64,000 nucleotides of DNA, taken from Thiodiazotropha sp050291245 (GTDB taxonomy: Bacteria; Pseudomonadota; Gammaproteobacteria; Chromatiales; Chromatiaceae). Below, one piece after another: positions 45,148 through 54,381 of the stretch; the first letter of the stretch is position 1, and every line of letters starts with the position of its first letter. A program made the position numbers and the translations under genes. Under the pieces are notes generated by a model. The model searched no databases. It had not been told where the DNA came from and was given only the letters and a program-made list of their open reading frames with translations. Location: positions 15,172-79,171 of the forward strand of contig JBNKJP010000061.1 of assembly GCA_050291245.1 (NCBI GenBank), in the 5' to 3' direction.

Positions 45148-46248
45148 CTAAATGCGCATAGGCATGACTACGTACTTGGTATCCTGATTGTCCTTTCCAT
45201 ATATAAGCGCACTACTGTTTGTGTCCTTGAGTTCCATGATGACGGTATCTTCCTTGATAGCGGATATTGCATCCAGTAGATAACCCACGTTGAAGCCAAT
45301 TTTCAGCTCTTCCCCTTGATAACTGACTTCTAGTTCTTCCTCAGATTCTTCCTGTTCAGGATTGTGGGCTTGAAGTTGAAGTACATTGGGTTTGAGATGA
45401 AAGCGTATCCCCCGGTATTTCTCATTAGAGAGTATCGACGCCCGTGTGAGGGATTGTTTGAATAAAACCTTTTCCGCTTCAACTTCTTTGTCAGAGTTCG
45501 CTGGCATGACCCGTTGATATTCCGGGAATCGCCCATCAATCAGCTTAGAGGTGAATACCGAGTGTTCAAGCAGTACTTTGATGTAGCTGTTACTCAGTTC
45601 GATTTTGATTTCCTTATCCTGGTGAGAGAGTAATCGACTGAGTTCTATGACCGCCTTTCTAGGTAGGATAACCTGCAGATTGGCTGCCTCCTCAAGGGCC
45701 AATTTCTTCTGGCACATGGCCAGGCGATGACCATCGGTTGCGACAGTCCGGATGTCTTGTTTATCGAGTTCAAGCAACATTCCGTTAAGGTAGTAACGTA
45801 CGTCCTGTTGGGCCATTGCGAATTGTGTGCTCTCGATCAGATTGCAGAGCGTAGATTCTTTGATACTGAAAACAGTGCTGCTGGGTGTGGGTTCAATGAT
45901 GGGATAGTCATTGGCAGGGAGTACACTCAGTGTAAACCGGCTTCTACCGGATTGTATTTTGACCTTGTCTTCACTGACATCCAGAGTGATCTGTGCTGAC
46001 TCAGGCAAGGCTTTGCAGATATCCAGGAGTTTTCTTGCAGGCAAGGTAAATTCCGCATCCCCATCGCATTCAGCCTGGGTACTGGTTTTAAGTTCTACTT
46101 CCAGATCGGTAGCTGTGAGATTGAGACGTCCACTCGTGGCGTTAACCAGAATGTTCGCCAATATGGGTAGTGTCTGGCGCTTCTCGACAACACCTGAAAT
46201 CTTCTGCAGAGGATCTAGAAGGTTTTCCCGATCGGTGACTATTTTCAT
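45148..46248 (-). CDS. dnaN: DNA polymerase III beta subunit (sliding clamp)
   Basis: DnaN is the ring-shaped processivity clamp. The ATG at 46248 gives 366 residues, the same as E. coli; an in-frame GTG three codons earlier (46257) is possible. N-terminal KIVTDRENLLDPLQKISGVV, the central SRLLSHQDKEIKIEL and the C-terminal end KYVVMPMRI are typical, with the terminal MPMR(I/L) forming part of the peptide-binding pocket. It is part of the dnaA operon. Confidence 0.97.
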   Translation of the reverse strand: MKIVTDRENLLDPLQKISGVVEKRQTLPILANILVNATSGRLNLTATDLEVELKTSTQAECDGDAEFTLPARKLLDICKALPESAQITLDVSEDKVKIQSGRSRFTLSVLPANDYPIIEPTPSSTVFSIKESTLCNLIESTQFAMAQQDVRYYLNGMLLELDKQDIRTVATDGHRLAMCQKKLALEEAANLQVILPRKAVIELSRLLSHQDKEIKIELSNSYIKVLLEHSVFTSKLIDGRFPEYQRVMPANSDKEVEAEKVLFKQSLTRASILSNEKYRGIRFHLKPNVLQLQAHNPEQEESEEELEVSYQGEELKIGFNVGYLLDAISAIKEDTVIMELKDTNSSALIYGKDNQDTKYVVMPMRI

Positions 46249-46421
46249 GTTATCCACTCTGTATCTTATAAATTGTTTTTAAGATATTTAGATTAACTGT
46301 TGTTATTAGCTGCGTTTATAAGTCAGGGTAATATTTATATCATATTGATATTACAGGATTTATTTCATCATTTTGTACTGATTTGGAGTAGGTGTTTCCT
46401 GCACAATACATGTTGATGAAT

Positions 46422-46430
46422 TGTGGATAA
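46422..46430 (-). promoter_or_regulatory. DnaA box
   Basis: TGTGGATAA on the plus strand, the exact TTATCCACA consensus on the minus strand. Confidence 0.75.
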
Positions 46431-46466
46431 ATCTCTGTATGAATTTTACCCGAATTTTTCAACATT

Positions 46467-46475
46467 TTATCCACA
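46467..46475 (+). promoter_or_regulatory. DnaA box
   Basis: TTATCCACA, an exact consensus match touching the dnaA stop codon. Confidence 0.75.
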
Positions 46476-47813
46476 TTAACTACTCAGGGTCCTCAACAGG
46501 TTTGAATAGTCTTCGGAAATCCGGGGATCGCTCTCCCGCAACTCTTTGACCTTTCTGTTTGCATGGATCACGGTGGTGTGGTCCCGCCCACCGAAGGCGT
46601 TTCCGATCTCGGGGAGGCTGTGGTTGGTCAGCTCCTTGGCCAGGGTCATGGCGATCTGTCGCGGGCGTGCGATGGATCGACTGCGCTTGGATGATATGAG
46701 ATCCGAGGTGCGAATCTGGAAATATTCGGCAACGGTCTTCTGGATGTTCTCGATGGTGATCTGTTTGTCATGGGCCGCCAGCATGTCGCGCAGTGCATTC
46801 TTGGCAAAGTCCAGATTGATCTCGCGGCCGGTAAAGGTGGCATTGGCGATCACTCGCCTGAGTGCTCCTTCGAGCTCACGAATATTGGAGCGTATGCGTT
46901 TACCCATGAAGAAGGCGACTTCATTCGGGAGTTCAGCATTGAGCTGAATGGCCTTGCTCTGCAGGATCGCGACACGGGTCTCCAGATCCGGCGGCTCGAT
47001 GGCCACGGTCAAACCCCAGCCGAAGCGGGATTTCAATCGTTCCTCGAGTCCGCTGACTTCCTTTGGAAAGCGGTCACTCGAGAGAATGATCTGCTGCTGC
47101 GATTCGAACAGGGCATTGAAGGTATGGAAGAACTCTTCCTGGGAGCGCTCCTTACCGGCGAAAAACTGGATGTCGTCAATGAGCAGTGCATTGACGGACC
47201 GGTACTTCTTTTTGAACTGCTCGATAGTATTGTGCTGCAGTGCCTTGACCATTTCCGCGACGAACCGCTCGGAGTGCAGGTATACCACCCGGGCCTTCGG
47301 ACTTCGCCTGAGCATCATGTTTCCCACCGCATGCATGAGATGGGTTTTACCGAGACCGACACCACCATAGATGAACAGAGGATTATAGGCTCGGCCGGGA
47401 TTCTCCCCGATCTGCATGGAAGCGGCCCGGGCGATTTGATTCGATTTGCCTTCAACAAAGGTATCGAACACAAAGCTTGGATTGAGATTGCTCTCGATGG
47501 GCGCTCGATGCTCGGTATCCGGTACAACGGTGATCGGTTGCTGCGGTGTGGTGGTCGGTTTTGTCAGGGTCCGTTTGCGGCTTCCTATCTCTAGCATGAC
47601 GCAGGGAGCCTGTTGCTCACAGATCTGTTCAAGATGGTGTTGGATCGACTCCAGATAATTATTCTTAACCCAGTCGAGAACAAATCGATTGGGCGCCAGG
47701 AGTTTGATGTGCTGGTGCTCTTCGATCACCTGCAGAGGCCTGATCCAGGTATTGTATTGCTGGGGTGAGAGTACTTGTTCCAGGTGTTCTGAACAGCGTT
47801 GCCAAAGGTCCAA
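46476..47813 (-). CDS. dnaA: Chromosomal replication initiator protein DnaA
   Basis: DnaA binds oriC boxes and melts the origin. The 445-residue protein has domain I (LWQRCSEHLEQVLSPQQYNT), a short linker (about 80-115, shorter than in E. coli), the AAA+ domain with Walker A GGVGLGKTHL and Walker B ALLIDDIQFFAGKE, and the DNA-binding signature GGRDHTTVIHANRKV near the C-terminus. It leads the dnaA-dnaN-recF-gyrB run and diverges from rpmH across a 418-bp gap. Confidence 0.97.
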   Translation of the reverse strand: MDLWQRCSEHLEQVLSPQQYNTWIRPLQVIEEHQHIKLLAPNRFVLDWVKNNYLESIQHHLEQICEQQAPCVMLEIGSRKRTLTKPTTTPQQPITVVPDTEHRAPIESNLNPSFVFDTFVEGKSNQIARAASMQIGENPGRAYNPLFIYGGVGLGKTHLMHAVGNMMLRRSPKARVVYLHSERFVAEMVKALQHNTIEQFKKKYRSVNALLIDDIQFFAGKERSQEEFFHTFNALFESQQQIILSSDRFPKEVSGLEERLKSRFGWGLTVAIEPPDLETRVAILQSKAIQLNAELPNEVAFFMGKRIRSNIRELEGALRRVIANATFTGREINLDFAKNALRDMLAAHDKQITIENIQKTVAEYFQIRTSDLISSKRSRSIARPRQIAMTLAKELTNHSLPEIGNAFGGRDHTTVIHANRKVKELRESDPRISEDYSNLLRTLSS

Positions 47814-48231
47814 TGTCTCACTCTCCGGGGACCGTCTTATTCGGTTGAGTCCCGATGACTGCAGGTTATCCGCAATTTGCGCTCAACTCTCTGATCTTAA
47901 AGCACATTTGTATGTGCACACTGAGGTGTCAAAGCATCCTTGGCGGTTGAGGTTCAACCGTCCGCGTAAGATCAAAAGCGTTGCTAGTTCCGCCCTGTTG
48001 TCGCCAGGGGGCTGTCCCGGAAGGGTCCGGGCTCGTGTGTCGTTAATTGCCTCTATTGGGCAATTCGAACTGCCAAGTTTACTCCCGCCGATGTGAGTTA
48101 TCCACAGTCTGAAACAGTTTTTTTGCAGCTTGGGAAGCCATTGCTTATCTATTGACAAGTCAAGGTGTTTGCGTCTAGTCTACGCGTCTTTTTTCGTCCA
48201 TCGAATTCGACGGATCTACCGGTACACAGCT
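47814..48231. other. dnaA-rpmH intergenic region, candidate part of oriC
   Basis: 418 bp between divergent dnaA and rpmH. It contains an exact DnaA box (48098-48106), a near match TTATCCGCA (47866-47874) and a TTGACA element at 48152-48157 upstream of rpmH. No gene is supported. Confidence 0.6.
48098..48106 (+). promoter_or_regulatory. DnaA box upstream of dnaA/rpmH
   Basis: TTATCCACA, an exact consensus match in the divergent dnaA-rpmH gap, possibly autoregulating dnaA or forming part of oriC. Confidence 0.7.
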
Positions 48232-48366
48232 ATGAAAAGAACCTTTCAACCCAGCAATCTCAAAAGAGCCCGTACTCACGGTTTTCGCGCCCGTATGGCT
48301 ACCCGAAATGGCCGCAAGGTGCTGAAGGCGCGTCGCGCCAAGGGACGCGCCCGACTCGCGCCCTGA
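48232..48366 (+). CDS. rpmH: Large ribosomal subunit protein bL34
   Basis: The 44-residue product starts MKRTFQPSNLKRARTHGFRA and ends in the very basic KARRAKGRARLAP, an almost canonical bL34. The start is the ATG at 48232; the frame is open upstream but unrelated. A TTGACA element lies about 75 bp upstream. It leads the rpmH-rnpA-yidD-yidC-mnmE series. Confidence 0.97.
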   Translation: MKRTFQPSNLKRARTHGFRARMATRNGRKVLKARRAKGRARLAP

Positions 48367-48377
48367 GCCATTGCTCC

Positions 48378-48740
48378 TTGCCGATATCCGCTGAGGCCTT
48401 TCCCAAGAGCCGCAGACTACTGAAGCCCGACGAATACCGTCGGGTTTTTGATCGTGGGCAACGCTCCGGTGATGGCCTGTTTCTTGTGCTGGGAATTCCG
48501 AATCAGATGGAATCTGCTCGTCTGGGATTGGCCGTTTCAAAAAAAAATTGCCGGCGCGCGGTAGACAGAAATCGTATCAAGCGTATGATTCGCGAGAGCT
48601 TCAGGCATCATCAGTCGAGCCTTGGCGGTTTGGATCTGGTCGTGGTGACAAGACCGGGTGTTGCAACCTCTGATAATCTGCGTTGTCAGACCGCCTTACG
48701 GCACCACTGGCGGAGGATTCTCGAGCGATGCGCCAAATAA
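48378..48740 (+). CDS. rnpA: Ribonuclease P protein component
   Basis: RnpA binds the RNase P RNA that matures tRNA 5' ends. The product (about 120 residues from the TTG at 48378) contains LLKPDEYRRVFDRGQRS and the RNP signature NRAVDRNRIKRMIRE-like block (CRRAVDRNRIKRMIRESFR). No ATG or GTG lies near the expected start, so TTG 48378 or the CTG at 48363, inside the rpmH end, must be used; coupling to rpmH translation is likely. It overlaps yidD by 13 bp. Confidence 0.9.
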   Translation: MPISAEAFPKSRRLLKPDEYRRVFDRGQRSGDGLFLVLGIPNQMESARLGLAVSKKNCRRAVDRNRIKRMIRESFRHHQSSLGGLDLVVVTRPGVATSDNLRCQTALRHHWRRILERCAK

Positions 48741-48964
48741 TGATCTTTTTGATCAGGCTCTACCAAATTTTACTGAGCCCCTTCGTCGGCCAACACTGCC
48801 GGTTCTATCCCAGTTGCTCCGCCTATTCCCTGGAAGCAATTGAAAAGCACGGCGCGCTGCGTGGCCTGTGGCTTTCACTAAAGCGAGTTTCCCGCTGTCA
48901 TCCCTGGCATGAAGGCGGGGTTGACCCGGTACCGGAACCCCAAAAAAAGCAGTTCAATGGATAA
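48728..48964 (+). CDS. yidD: Membrane protein insertion efficiency factor YidD
   Basis: This 78-residue peripheral membrane protein helps YidC-mediated insertion. It starts at the ATG at 48728 inside rnpA and shows the family hallmark CRFYPSCSAYSLEAIEKHG and RVSRCHPWHEGGVDPVP. It overlaps yidC by 8 bp. Confidence 0.95.
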   Translation: MRQIMIFLIRLYQILLSPFVGQHCRFYPSCSAYSLEAIEKHGALRGLWLSLKRVSRCHPWHEGGVDPVPEPQKKQFNG

Positions 48965-50630
48965 TCTACGACTGATTCTCTTTTTCACCCTGGCCTTTCT
49001 GGGCCTGATGATCTATCAAGCCTGGCAACAGGATTACGGCCCTGCCTCGACGCCAGAAACCGCTGAAGCCGCCCGGGAAACCATCGCTCCCAACGGGGCC
49101 GAGCAACAGGATGGGATTCCTGTGGTGAATACTCCTGAGAACATTCCTGCTCCGTCTATCGCGGGGGCGGAGTCACCGGCGGCGTCGAAATCGCTCAAGG
49201 CCGGGGTCGTGAGGGTCAGTACGGATCTTCTTAACGTGCAGATCTCGACTCAGGGTGGCACGGTTCAGATGGCCCTGTTGGAGGATTATCCCCAGGCTCT
49301 GGACACCCCGGATGTGAAAGTCGAGTTGTTCAACCCGACCTCCGATCAGCTGTACATCGCGCAATCGGGTCTGATCGGTGTGGACAAAGGCAGTGCGCCG
49401 GACCACGATTCGATCTACACCGCCGAGCAGTATGATTACATGCTTCAGGACGGGGTCGATGAACTCGTGGTGCCCCTCTCCTGGAACAGCGGTACCGGTG
49501 TCAAAGTTACCAAGCAGCTGATATTCCGGCGTGGCAGTTATCTCATCGAAGTACGTTACCTGATCGACAACCAATCCGCTTCGAGCTGGGCGGCGCGTGA
49601 TTACGGCCAGTTGCAGCGGGTGAAACCCAAGGATGAGCGCACGGGCTTTACGACCTATACCTATACCGGTGGTGTCTACTACACACCCAAGGATAAATAC
49701 GAAAAGGTCGATTTCGATAAAATGACCAAACAGACCTTGAGTGTGGATTCCGACCAGGGCTGGGTGGCGATGATTCAGCACTATTTTCTATCTGCCTGGA
49801 TACCCCCGGCGCAGCAGACGGAGCATTACTACACCAATGCCTTGAGTGGTGGGCGCTATCTGATCGGCAGTTATTCGCCTTCCGTGACCGTGAACAAGGG
49901 GGAATCCATCACCCTGGGCCGGCAACTCTATGTCGGGCCAAAATTACAGGATCAGTTGGAGAAGATCGCCCCGGGTCTGGAACTGACCGTCGACTATGGC
50001 TGGCTGACCATCATTGCAAAACCGATATTCTGGTTGCTGAAAACCATTCACAACCTGGTGGGCAACTGGGGCTGGTCGATCATCATACTGACGGTGTTGC
50101 TCAAGGCGGCCTTTTTCAAGCTCTCCGAAACCAGTTATCGTTCCATGGCGAACATGCGCAAGGTGACGCCCCGAATGCAGGCGATCAAGGATCGCTACGG
50201 GGATGACAAACAGCGGGTTCAGGCCGCAATGATGGAGCTGTACAAGAAAGAAAAGATTAATCCCCTGGGCGGCTGTCTGCCGATCCTGGTACAGATTCCG
50301 GTCTTCATCGCGCTCTACTGGGTGTTGCTCGAAACCGTCGAGATGCGACAAGCCCCGTGGATCCTCTGGATCAACAGCCTCTCCGACAAGGATCCCTACT
50401 TCATTCTGCCCTTGATCATGGGTGTCTCCATGTTCATTCAGCAGAAACTCAATCCGGCGCCGCCGGATCCAATGCAGGCCAAGATCATGATGAGCCTGCC
50501 CTTTGTGTTCACCATCTTTTTCGCCTTTTTTCCTGCCGGACTGGTGCTCTATTGGGTGGTCAATAATCTGATCTCAATTACCCAGCAGTGGTACATCACG
50601 CGTAAGATCGCGCAGGATTCCGCCACCTGA
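48957..50630 (+). CDS. yidC: Membrane protein insertase YidC
   Basis: YidC inserts and folds inner-membrane proteins. The ATG at 48957 gives 557 residues, similar to E. coli. An N-terminal helix (LRLILFFTLAFLGLMIYQAW) is followed by a periplasmic beta domain of about 300 residues and the conserved C-terminal five-helix insertase core (GNWGWSIIILTVLLKAAFF, NPLGGCLPILVQIPVFIALY, FPAGLVLYWVVNNLISITQQ). The mnmE gene follows after 14 bp. Confidence 0.96.
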   Translation: MDNLRLILFFTLAFLGLMIYQAWQQDYGPASTPETAEAARETIAPNGAEQQDGIPVVNTPENIPAPSIAGAESPAASKSLKAGVVRVSTDLLNVQISTQGGTVQMALLEDYPQALDTPDVKVELFNPTSDQLYIAQSGLIGVDKGSAPDHDSIYTAEQYDYMLQDGVDELVVPLSWNSGTGVKVTKQLIFRRGSYLIEVRYLIDNQSASSWAARDYGQLQRVKPKDERTGFTTYTYTGGVYYTPKDKYEKVDFDKMTKQTLSVDSDQGWVAMIQHYFLSAWIPPAQQTEHYYTNALSGGRYLIGSYSPSVTVNKGESITLGRQLYVGPKLQDQLEKIAPGLELTVDYGWLTIIAKPIFWLLKTIHNLVGNWGWSIIILTVLLKAAFFKLSETSYRSMANMRKVTPRMQAIKDRYGDDKQRVQAAMMELYKKEKINPLGGCLPILVQIPVFIALYWVLLETVEMRQAPWILWINSLSDKDPYFILPLIMGVSMFIQQKLNPAPPDPMQAKIMMSLPFVFTIFFAFFPAGLVLYWVVNNLISITQQWYITRKIAQDSAT

Positions 50631-50644
50631 CTGAGACGACGTCC

Positions 50645-51994
50645 GTGACGTCACACGATACCATTGCCGCCATCGCCACCCCGCCCGGACGGGGTGGCGT
50701 GGGCATCGTAAGGATTAGTGGGCTACTGTGCCGCCAAATCAGTGAACAACTCATAGGCGTTCTGCCGACACCCAGGGAGGCCCGGTTGGCAGTGTTCCGA
50801 GCGCCTGTCACGGGTGAAATCATCGACCAGGGTATCGCGCTGTTCTTTCCGGCACCCCACTCCTTCACCGGTGAAGATATTCTGGAACTGCAGGGACATG
50901 GCGGTCCGGTGGTCATGGATCTGTTACTTCAGGCCGTGGTCGGTTGCGGTGCGCGGATTGCCCGCTCGGGGGAGTTCAGTGAACGGGCCTTCCTCAATGA
51001 CAAGCTCGATCTGATTCAGGCGGAGGCCATCGCAGACCTGATCGATGCCGAGAGCCAGGCTGCGGCGCGGCTCGCCAGCCGAACCTTGCAGGGAGTCTTT
51101 TCACAACGTATCGAAGCGCTGGTTGAGCAACTGATCAGTCTGCGTCTGTACGTGGAGGCCGCCATCGATTTTCCGGAAGAGGAGATCGACTTTCTCAATG
51201 ATGGTCATGTAAGTCAGCATCTGTTCGAGATCATAGAATCCCTGGAACAGACCCTGAAATCGGCCCACACCGGTCGTCTCCTCCGGGATGGCCTGACTTT
51301 GGTGATCGCGGGCAGACCAAATGCGGGGAAGTCGAGTCTGCTCAATGCCCTTGCGGGCACTGATGCCGCGATTGTTACGGAGATACCGGGTACAACCCGG
51401 GATCTGCTGCGCGAGCGTATCAACATCGATGGCATTCCGCTCCACATCGTCGATACCGCAGGTTTGCGCGAAAGCCGGGATCCGGTGGAGGAAGAAGGGA
51501 TTCGACGCGCCCGTCGACAGATGCAACAGGCGGATCGTGTTTTATGGGTATTCGACGATCAAAGTGATCCGGATCATCTGGCATTCGATCGCTCGACCCT
51601 GCCAGAAGGTGTTCCGGTCACCCTGATTCGCAACAAGATCGACTGCTCGGGAAAACCGCCTGGGATTCATGCAACGGATGAGGTTTCGGAGGTGGCGCTG
51701 TCGGCAAAATCCGGGTTGGGTGTCGAATTGCTCAGAACACATCTCAAGCAATGCGCCGGGTATCAGGGTCAAGAGCAAGGGGAGTTTCTTGCCCGTCGCC
51801 GTCATCTCGTGGCGCTGGAATCGGCGCAACAGCACCTGGATCACGGTAAGTCGAGTCTGTTACAGAATCGGGCGGGTGAATTGCTTGCGGAAGATCTGCG
51901 CTTGGCCCAGCAGGCACTCTCCGAAATCACCGGAGAATTCACATCCGACGATCTGCTGGGACGCATATTTTCCAGTTTTTGCATCGGTAAATAA
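50645..51994 (+). CDS. mnmE: tRNA uridine-5-carboxymethylaminomethyl synthesis GTPase MnmE
   Basis: With MnmG (encoded at 56777-58654), MnmE modifies the wobble uridine of certain tRNAs. The 449-residue protein starts with GTG at 50645. It has the N-terminal tetrahydrofolate-binding domain (SHDTIAAIATPPGRGGVGIV), GTPase motifs GRPNAGKSSLLNAL, DTAGLRES and NKIDC, and the C-terminal CIGK that completes the active site. Confidence 0.97.
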   Translation: MTSHDTIAAIATPPGRGGVGIVRISGLLCRQISEQLIGVLPTPREARLAVFRAPVTGEIIDQGIALFFPAPHSFTGEDILELQGHGGPVVMDLLLQAVVGCGARIARSGEFSERAFLNDKLDLIQAEAIADLIDAESQAAARLASRTLQGVFSQRIEALVEQLISLRLYVEAAIDFPEEEIDFLNDGHVSQHLFEIIESLEQTLKSAHTGRLLRDGLTLVIAGRPNAGKSSLLNALAGTDAAIVTEIPGTTRDLLRERINIDGIPLHIVDTAGLRESRDPVEEEGIRRARRQMQQADRVLWVFDDQSDPDHLAFDRSTLPEGVPVTLIRNKIDCSGKPPGIHATDEVSEVALSAKSGLGVELLRTHLKQCAGYQGQEQGEFLARRRHLVALESAQQHLDHGKSSLLQNRAGELLAEDLRLAQQALSEITGEFTSDDLLGRIFSSFCIGK

Positions 51995-52153
51995 GACGCC
52001 CGGTTATTAGCGACTGTTTGAGGTTAATTGTTTACGCCCCTAAGGTCGTGAGCGATTTGTGATTTTTATGATCGATTCGATGGATAATCTTGGTAATTTT
52101 GTATCGAACTGTGGTGGAATATACTCAGCTATTCCAACCGGGAGGTAACCACG

Positions 52154-52390
52154 ATGCTGGGTGAATCGCACGATCTGCTGCACGAATTTCCTGAATACGA
52201 GGAAAAGATCGCTGAGCTGCGGGAAAGTAATGAGGTTTTTCACAACCTGATGGACGAGTACGATTGGCTGGACGCGCAGATACGCAGCCTGGAAGAGTTG
52301 AGTACGCCGATCTCCGATTTTCACATGGAAGAGATGAAAAAGCGCCGCCTGTTGCTCAAGGACCGGCTCTATACCATTCTTCACGGTTAA
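52154..52390 (+). CDS. YdcH/DUF465 family small protein
   Basis: This 78-residue helical hairpin protein of the DUF465 family shows HDLLHEFPEYEEKI and the C-terminal KKRRLLLKDRLYTIL. It has a strong GGGAGG ribosome binding site. DUF465 proteins are widespread in proteobacteria and their role is unsettled. It stands alone between mnmE and the convergent transglutaminase gene, with its stop 8 bp from that gene's stop. Confidence 0.88.
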   Translation: MLGESHDLLHEFPEYEEKIAELRESNEVFHNLMDEYDWLDAQIRSLEELSTPISDFHMEEMKKRRLLLKDRLYTILHG

Positions 52391-52398
52391 ACCTGAAT

Positions 52399-54381
52399 TT
52401 AGGGCCGACGCGGTGAACGTCCGGGATGGAAGGCCCGGACCTCCTGCTGCAGATTTTGCAGTTGCGCGGGATGGCTGTCCGGTCCATAACGCAACTGGAT
52501 ATAGTAGGATGTGATGCGACTGATCGGTGCCGAGAGATCCGGTCGTACCCGACTGGCACGCCGGGCATAATCCAAAGGACCTTCCTGGGGTGTCCGGCTG
52601 ATGCCTATCCGTGCAAGGCTTTGGCAGAATCGCGCATAGGCCCGGACCACCTGTGGTCGCCTATGTCGACCCTTGCGCATCAGGCTCAAGGTTACACTAA
52701 GCAGAATCACTCCGATCAACCCCGCTACCATCAATCCCCATTCGAGATGGGTCAGATGCTGAAATCCGAATTGGCGCATCAAACTGAATTGATGCTCGCG
52801 ACTGTATCCCACGACCCAACGACGCCACTGTACGTTGGCATTATCCAGTAAAAGCGTCAGTTCCCGCAGACTCTGACCGAGAAAACCCGATCGACCGATC
52901 AGGAAACTGACCGGTGATCCGGGGAGACTGTCCTGATTGAGGATCGGATAGCGAATCCGCTCCGGCGCCACCGCCGCCGTGGGATCGACGCGTATCCAGC
53001 CGCGCCCTTCAAGCCATACCTCGGACCAGGCGTGAGCATCGCTCTGGCGAACGATGAAATAGTCACCGAGTTTGTTGTATTCCGCCCCCTGATAGCCAAG
53101 GATTAATCGGGAAGGGATACCGGCCAGGCGCATCAGCTGAGTGAAAGCGGTGGCGTAGTGTTCACAGAAACCCTCCCGTTCTTCGAACAGGAATTCATCG
53201 ATCGGATTGTCCGGATAGAGAGGCGGTGTAAGGGTGTAGACGAAAGGTTGATCGTGAAAATGATCGAGAGCGTGCTGCACCAGTTGTGCGTCACTACCCG
53301 CGGACTGCTTCCATTTCATGACCAGGTCAATCTCCCGCTGGGTGACATTCTCAGGCAGTGTTAACGCACGCTGGCGCAGACCTGCGGTGATTCGACGATC
53401 ATGCTGTTCGGTGGATGAATCAAGCCGGTAGTTGATCGGGTGATTTACCGGTCTGGGGGTCAGCAACTGCCGATCTCCGGTCAACACAGCCTGGGGCGGA
53501 TTGTTCAGGGGAAGATCGAGGCTGTAGAGCCAGGGCTGATGATGGGCTTCGAGAAAGACCTCATAGTGTATGAGCGGTGTGTCTGTATCCTGAGTCAGTT
53601 TCCAGAATGGACTGCCCGTCTGGTTGAACCAGCTAATCCCGTCAGTGTCCCAGATGACCAGACCGCGCCAGTAGCGCTGTTCCGGCATCGGTGGGGTGCC
53701 ATCAAACTGCACCCGAAAGGCAACCTCCTCGGAGGTGACCAGATCGCTGATCATTCCTGGTCTCACCCGGTCGCTCATTCCGGTCACACCGGATGAATTC
53801 AGACTGAAATGCCAGAGTGGATGTGAGATGCGTGGAAATACCACAAACAGGATCAATGCGAGCGGTATGGCCTGAAGACTCATGACCAGGGTTTTATACA
53901 ATGGGTCGATCAGACGTACGGAATCGTTTACCCGCTGGCTTTCCATGAGCAGAGCGGTAGCGGCGACCATCACCGTAAACAGATAGATCGCTAACGTAAA
54001 GGACTGATCGAACAGGAAATGTGTCACCACCACGAAATAGGCGATATAGAGGGTTACGGTCAGATCCCGTCTGCGCCTTACCTCCAAAACTTTGAGCAGG
54101 AACATCACCGCGAGTAATGCCACCCCTGCCTGATAGCCGACTAGTGAGTGATATTCGTTGAACACCACTGCCACGCCACCCAGGGTGGCGGCAATCAGTG
54201 ACCAGCGACCGGGATAAAACCGGCGCCATCGCAGGCTCGCCAGTTGCCAGATTATCAGCAGCAGCAGATAGAGATTGAGAGGCGGTGAGAAATGCAGTCC
54301 GTGGGGCAGGATCGTAAGGACCGAGATCAGACTCAGGGCTCGATGTTGTTGGGAACTCAGGGTCAGTTCAGGCAGTTTCAT
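52399..54381 (-). CDS. tgpA: Transglutaminase-domain membrane protein (DUF3488/TgpA type)
   Basis: This 660-residue protein has five or six N-terminal membrane helices (about 1-180, DUF3488), a periplasmic transglutaminase core with the cysteine motif EGFCEHYATAF and the His/Asp motif DAHAWSEVWLEGRGWIRVDPT, another helix (about 560-580) and a C-terminal DUF4129-like tail. TgpA in Pseudomonas is an essential membrane-associated transglutaminase-like protein. The start overlaps DUF58 by 14 bp. Together with moxR the three genes form the common MoxR-DUF58-transglutaminase operon. Confidence 0.88.
   Translation of the reverse strand: MKLPELTLSSQQHRALSLISVLTILPHGLHFSPPLNLYLLLLIIWQLASLRWRRFYPGRWSLIAATLGGVAVVFNEYHSLVGYQAGVALLAVMFLLKVLEVRRRRDLTVTLYIAYFVVVTHFLFDQSFTLAIYLFTVMVAATALLMESQRVNDSVRLIDPLYKTLVMSLQAIPLALILFVVFPRISHPLWHFSLNSSGVTGMSDRVRPGMISDLVTSEEVAFRVQFDGTPPMPEQRYWRGLVIWDTDGISWFNQTGSPFWKLTQDTDTPLIHYEVFLEAHHQPWLYSLDLPLNNPPQAVLTGDRQLLTPRPVNHPINYRLDSSTEQHDRRITAGLRQRALTLPENVTQREIDLVMKWKQSAGSDAQLVQHALDHFHDQPFVYTLTPPLYPDNPIDEFLFEEREGFCEHYATAFTQLMRLAGIPSRLILGYQGAEYNKLGDYFIVRQSDAHAWSEVWLEGRGWIRVDPTAAVAPERIRYPILNQDSLPGSPVSFLIGRSGFLGQSLRELTLLLDNANVQWRRWVVGYSREHQFSLMRQFGFQHLTHLEWGLMVAGLIGVILLSVTLSLMRKGRHRRPQVVRAYARFCQSLARIGISRTPQEGPLDYARRASRVRPDLSAPISRITSYYIQLRYGPDSHPAQLQNLQQEVRAFHPGRSPRRP

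Larger units (their letters stand above)
46249..46475. other. dnaA-dnaN intergenic region with DnaA boxes
   Basis: About 227 AT-rich bp containing TGTGGATAA (46422-46430) and TTATCCACA (46467-46475), both perfect DnaA boxes in opposite orientations. AT-rich stretches between 46260 and 46400 could act in unwinding or as the dnaN promoter. Confidence 0.6.
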
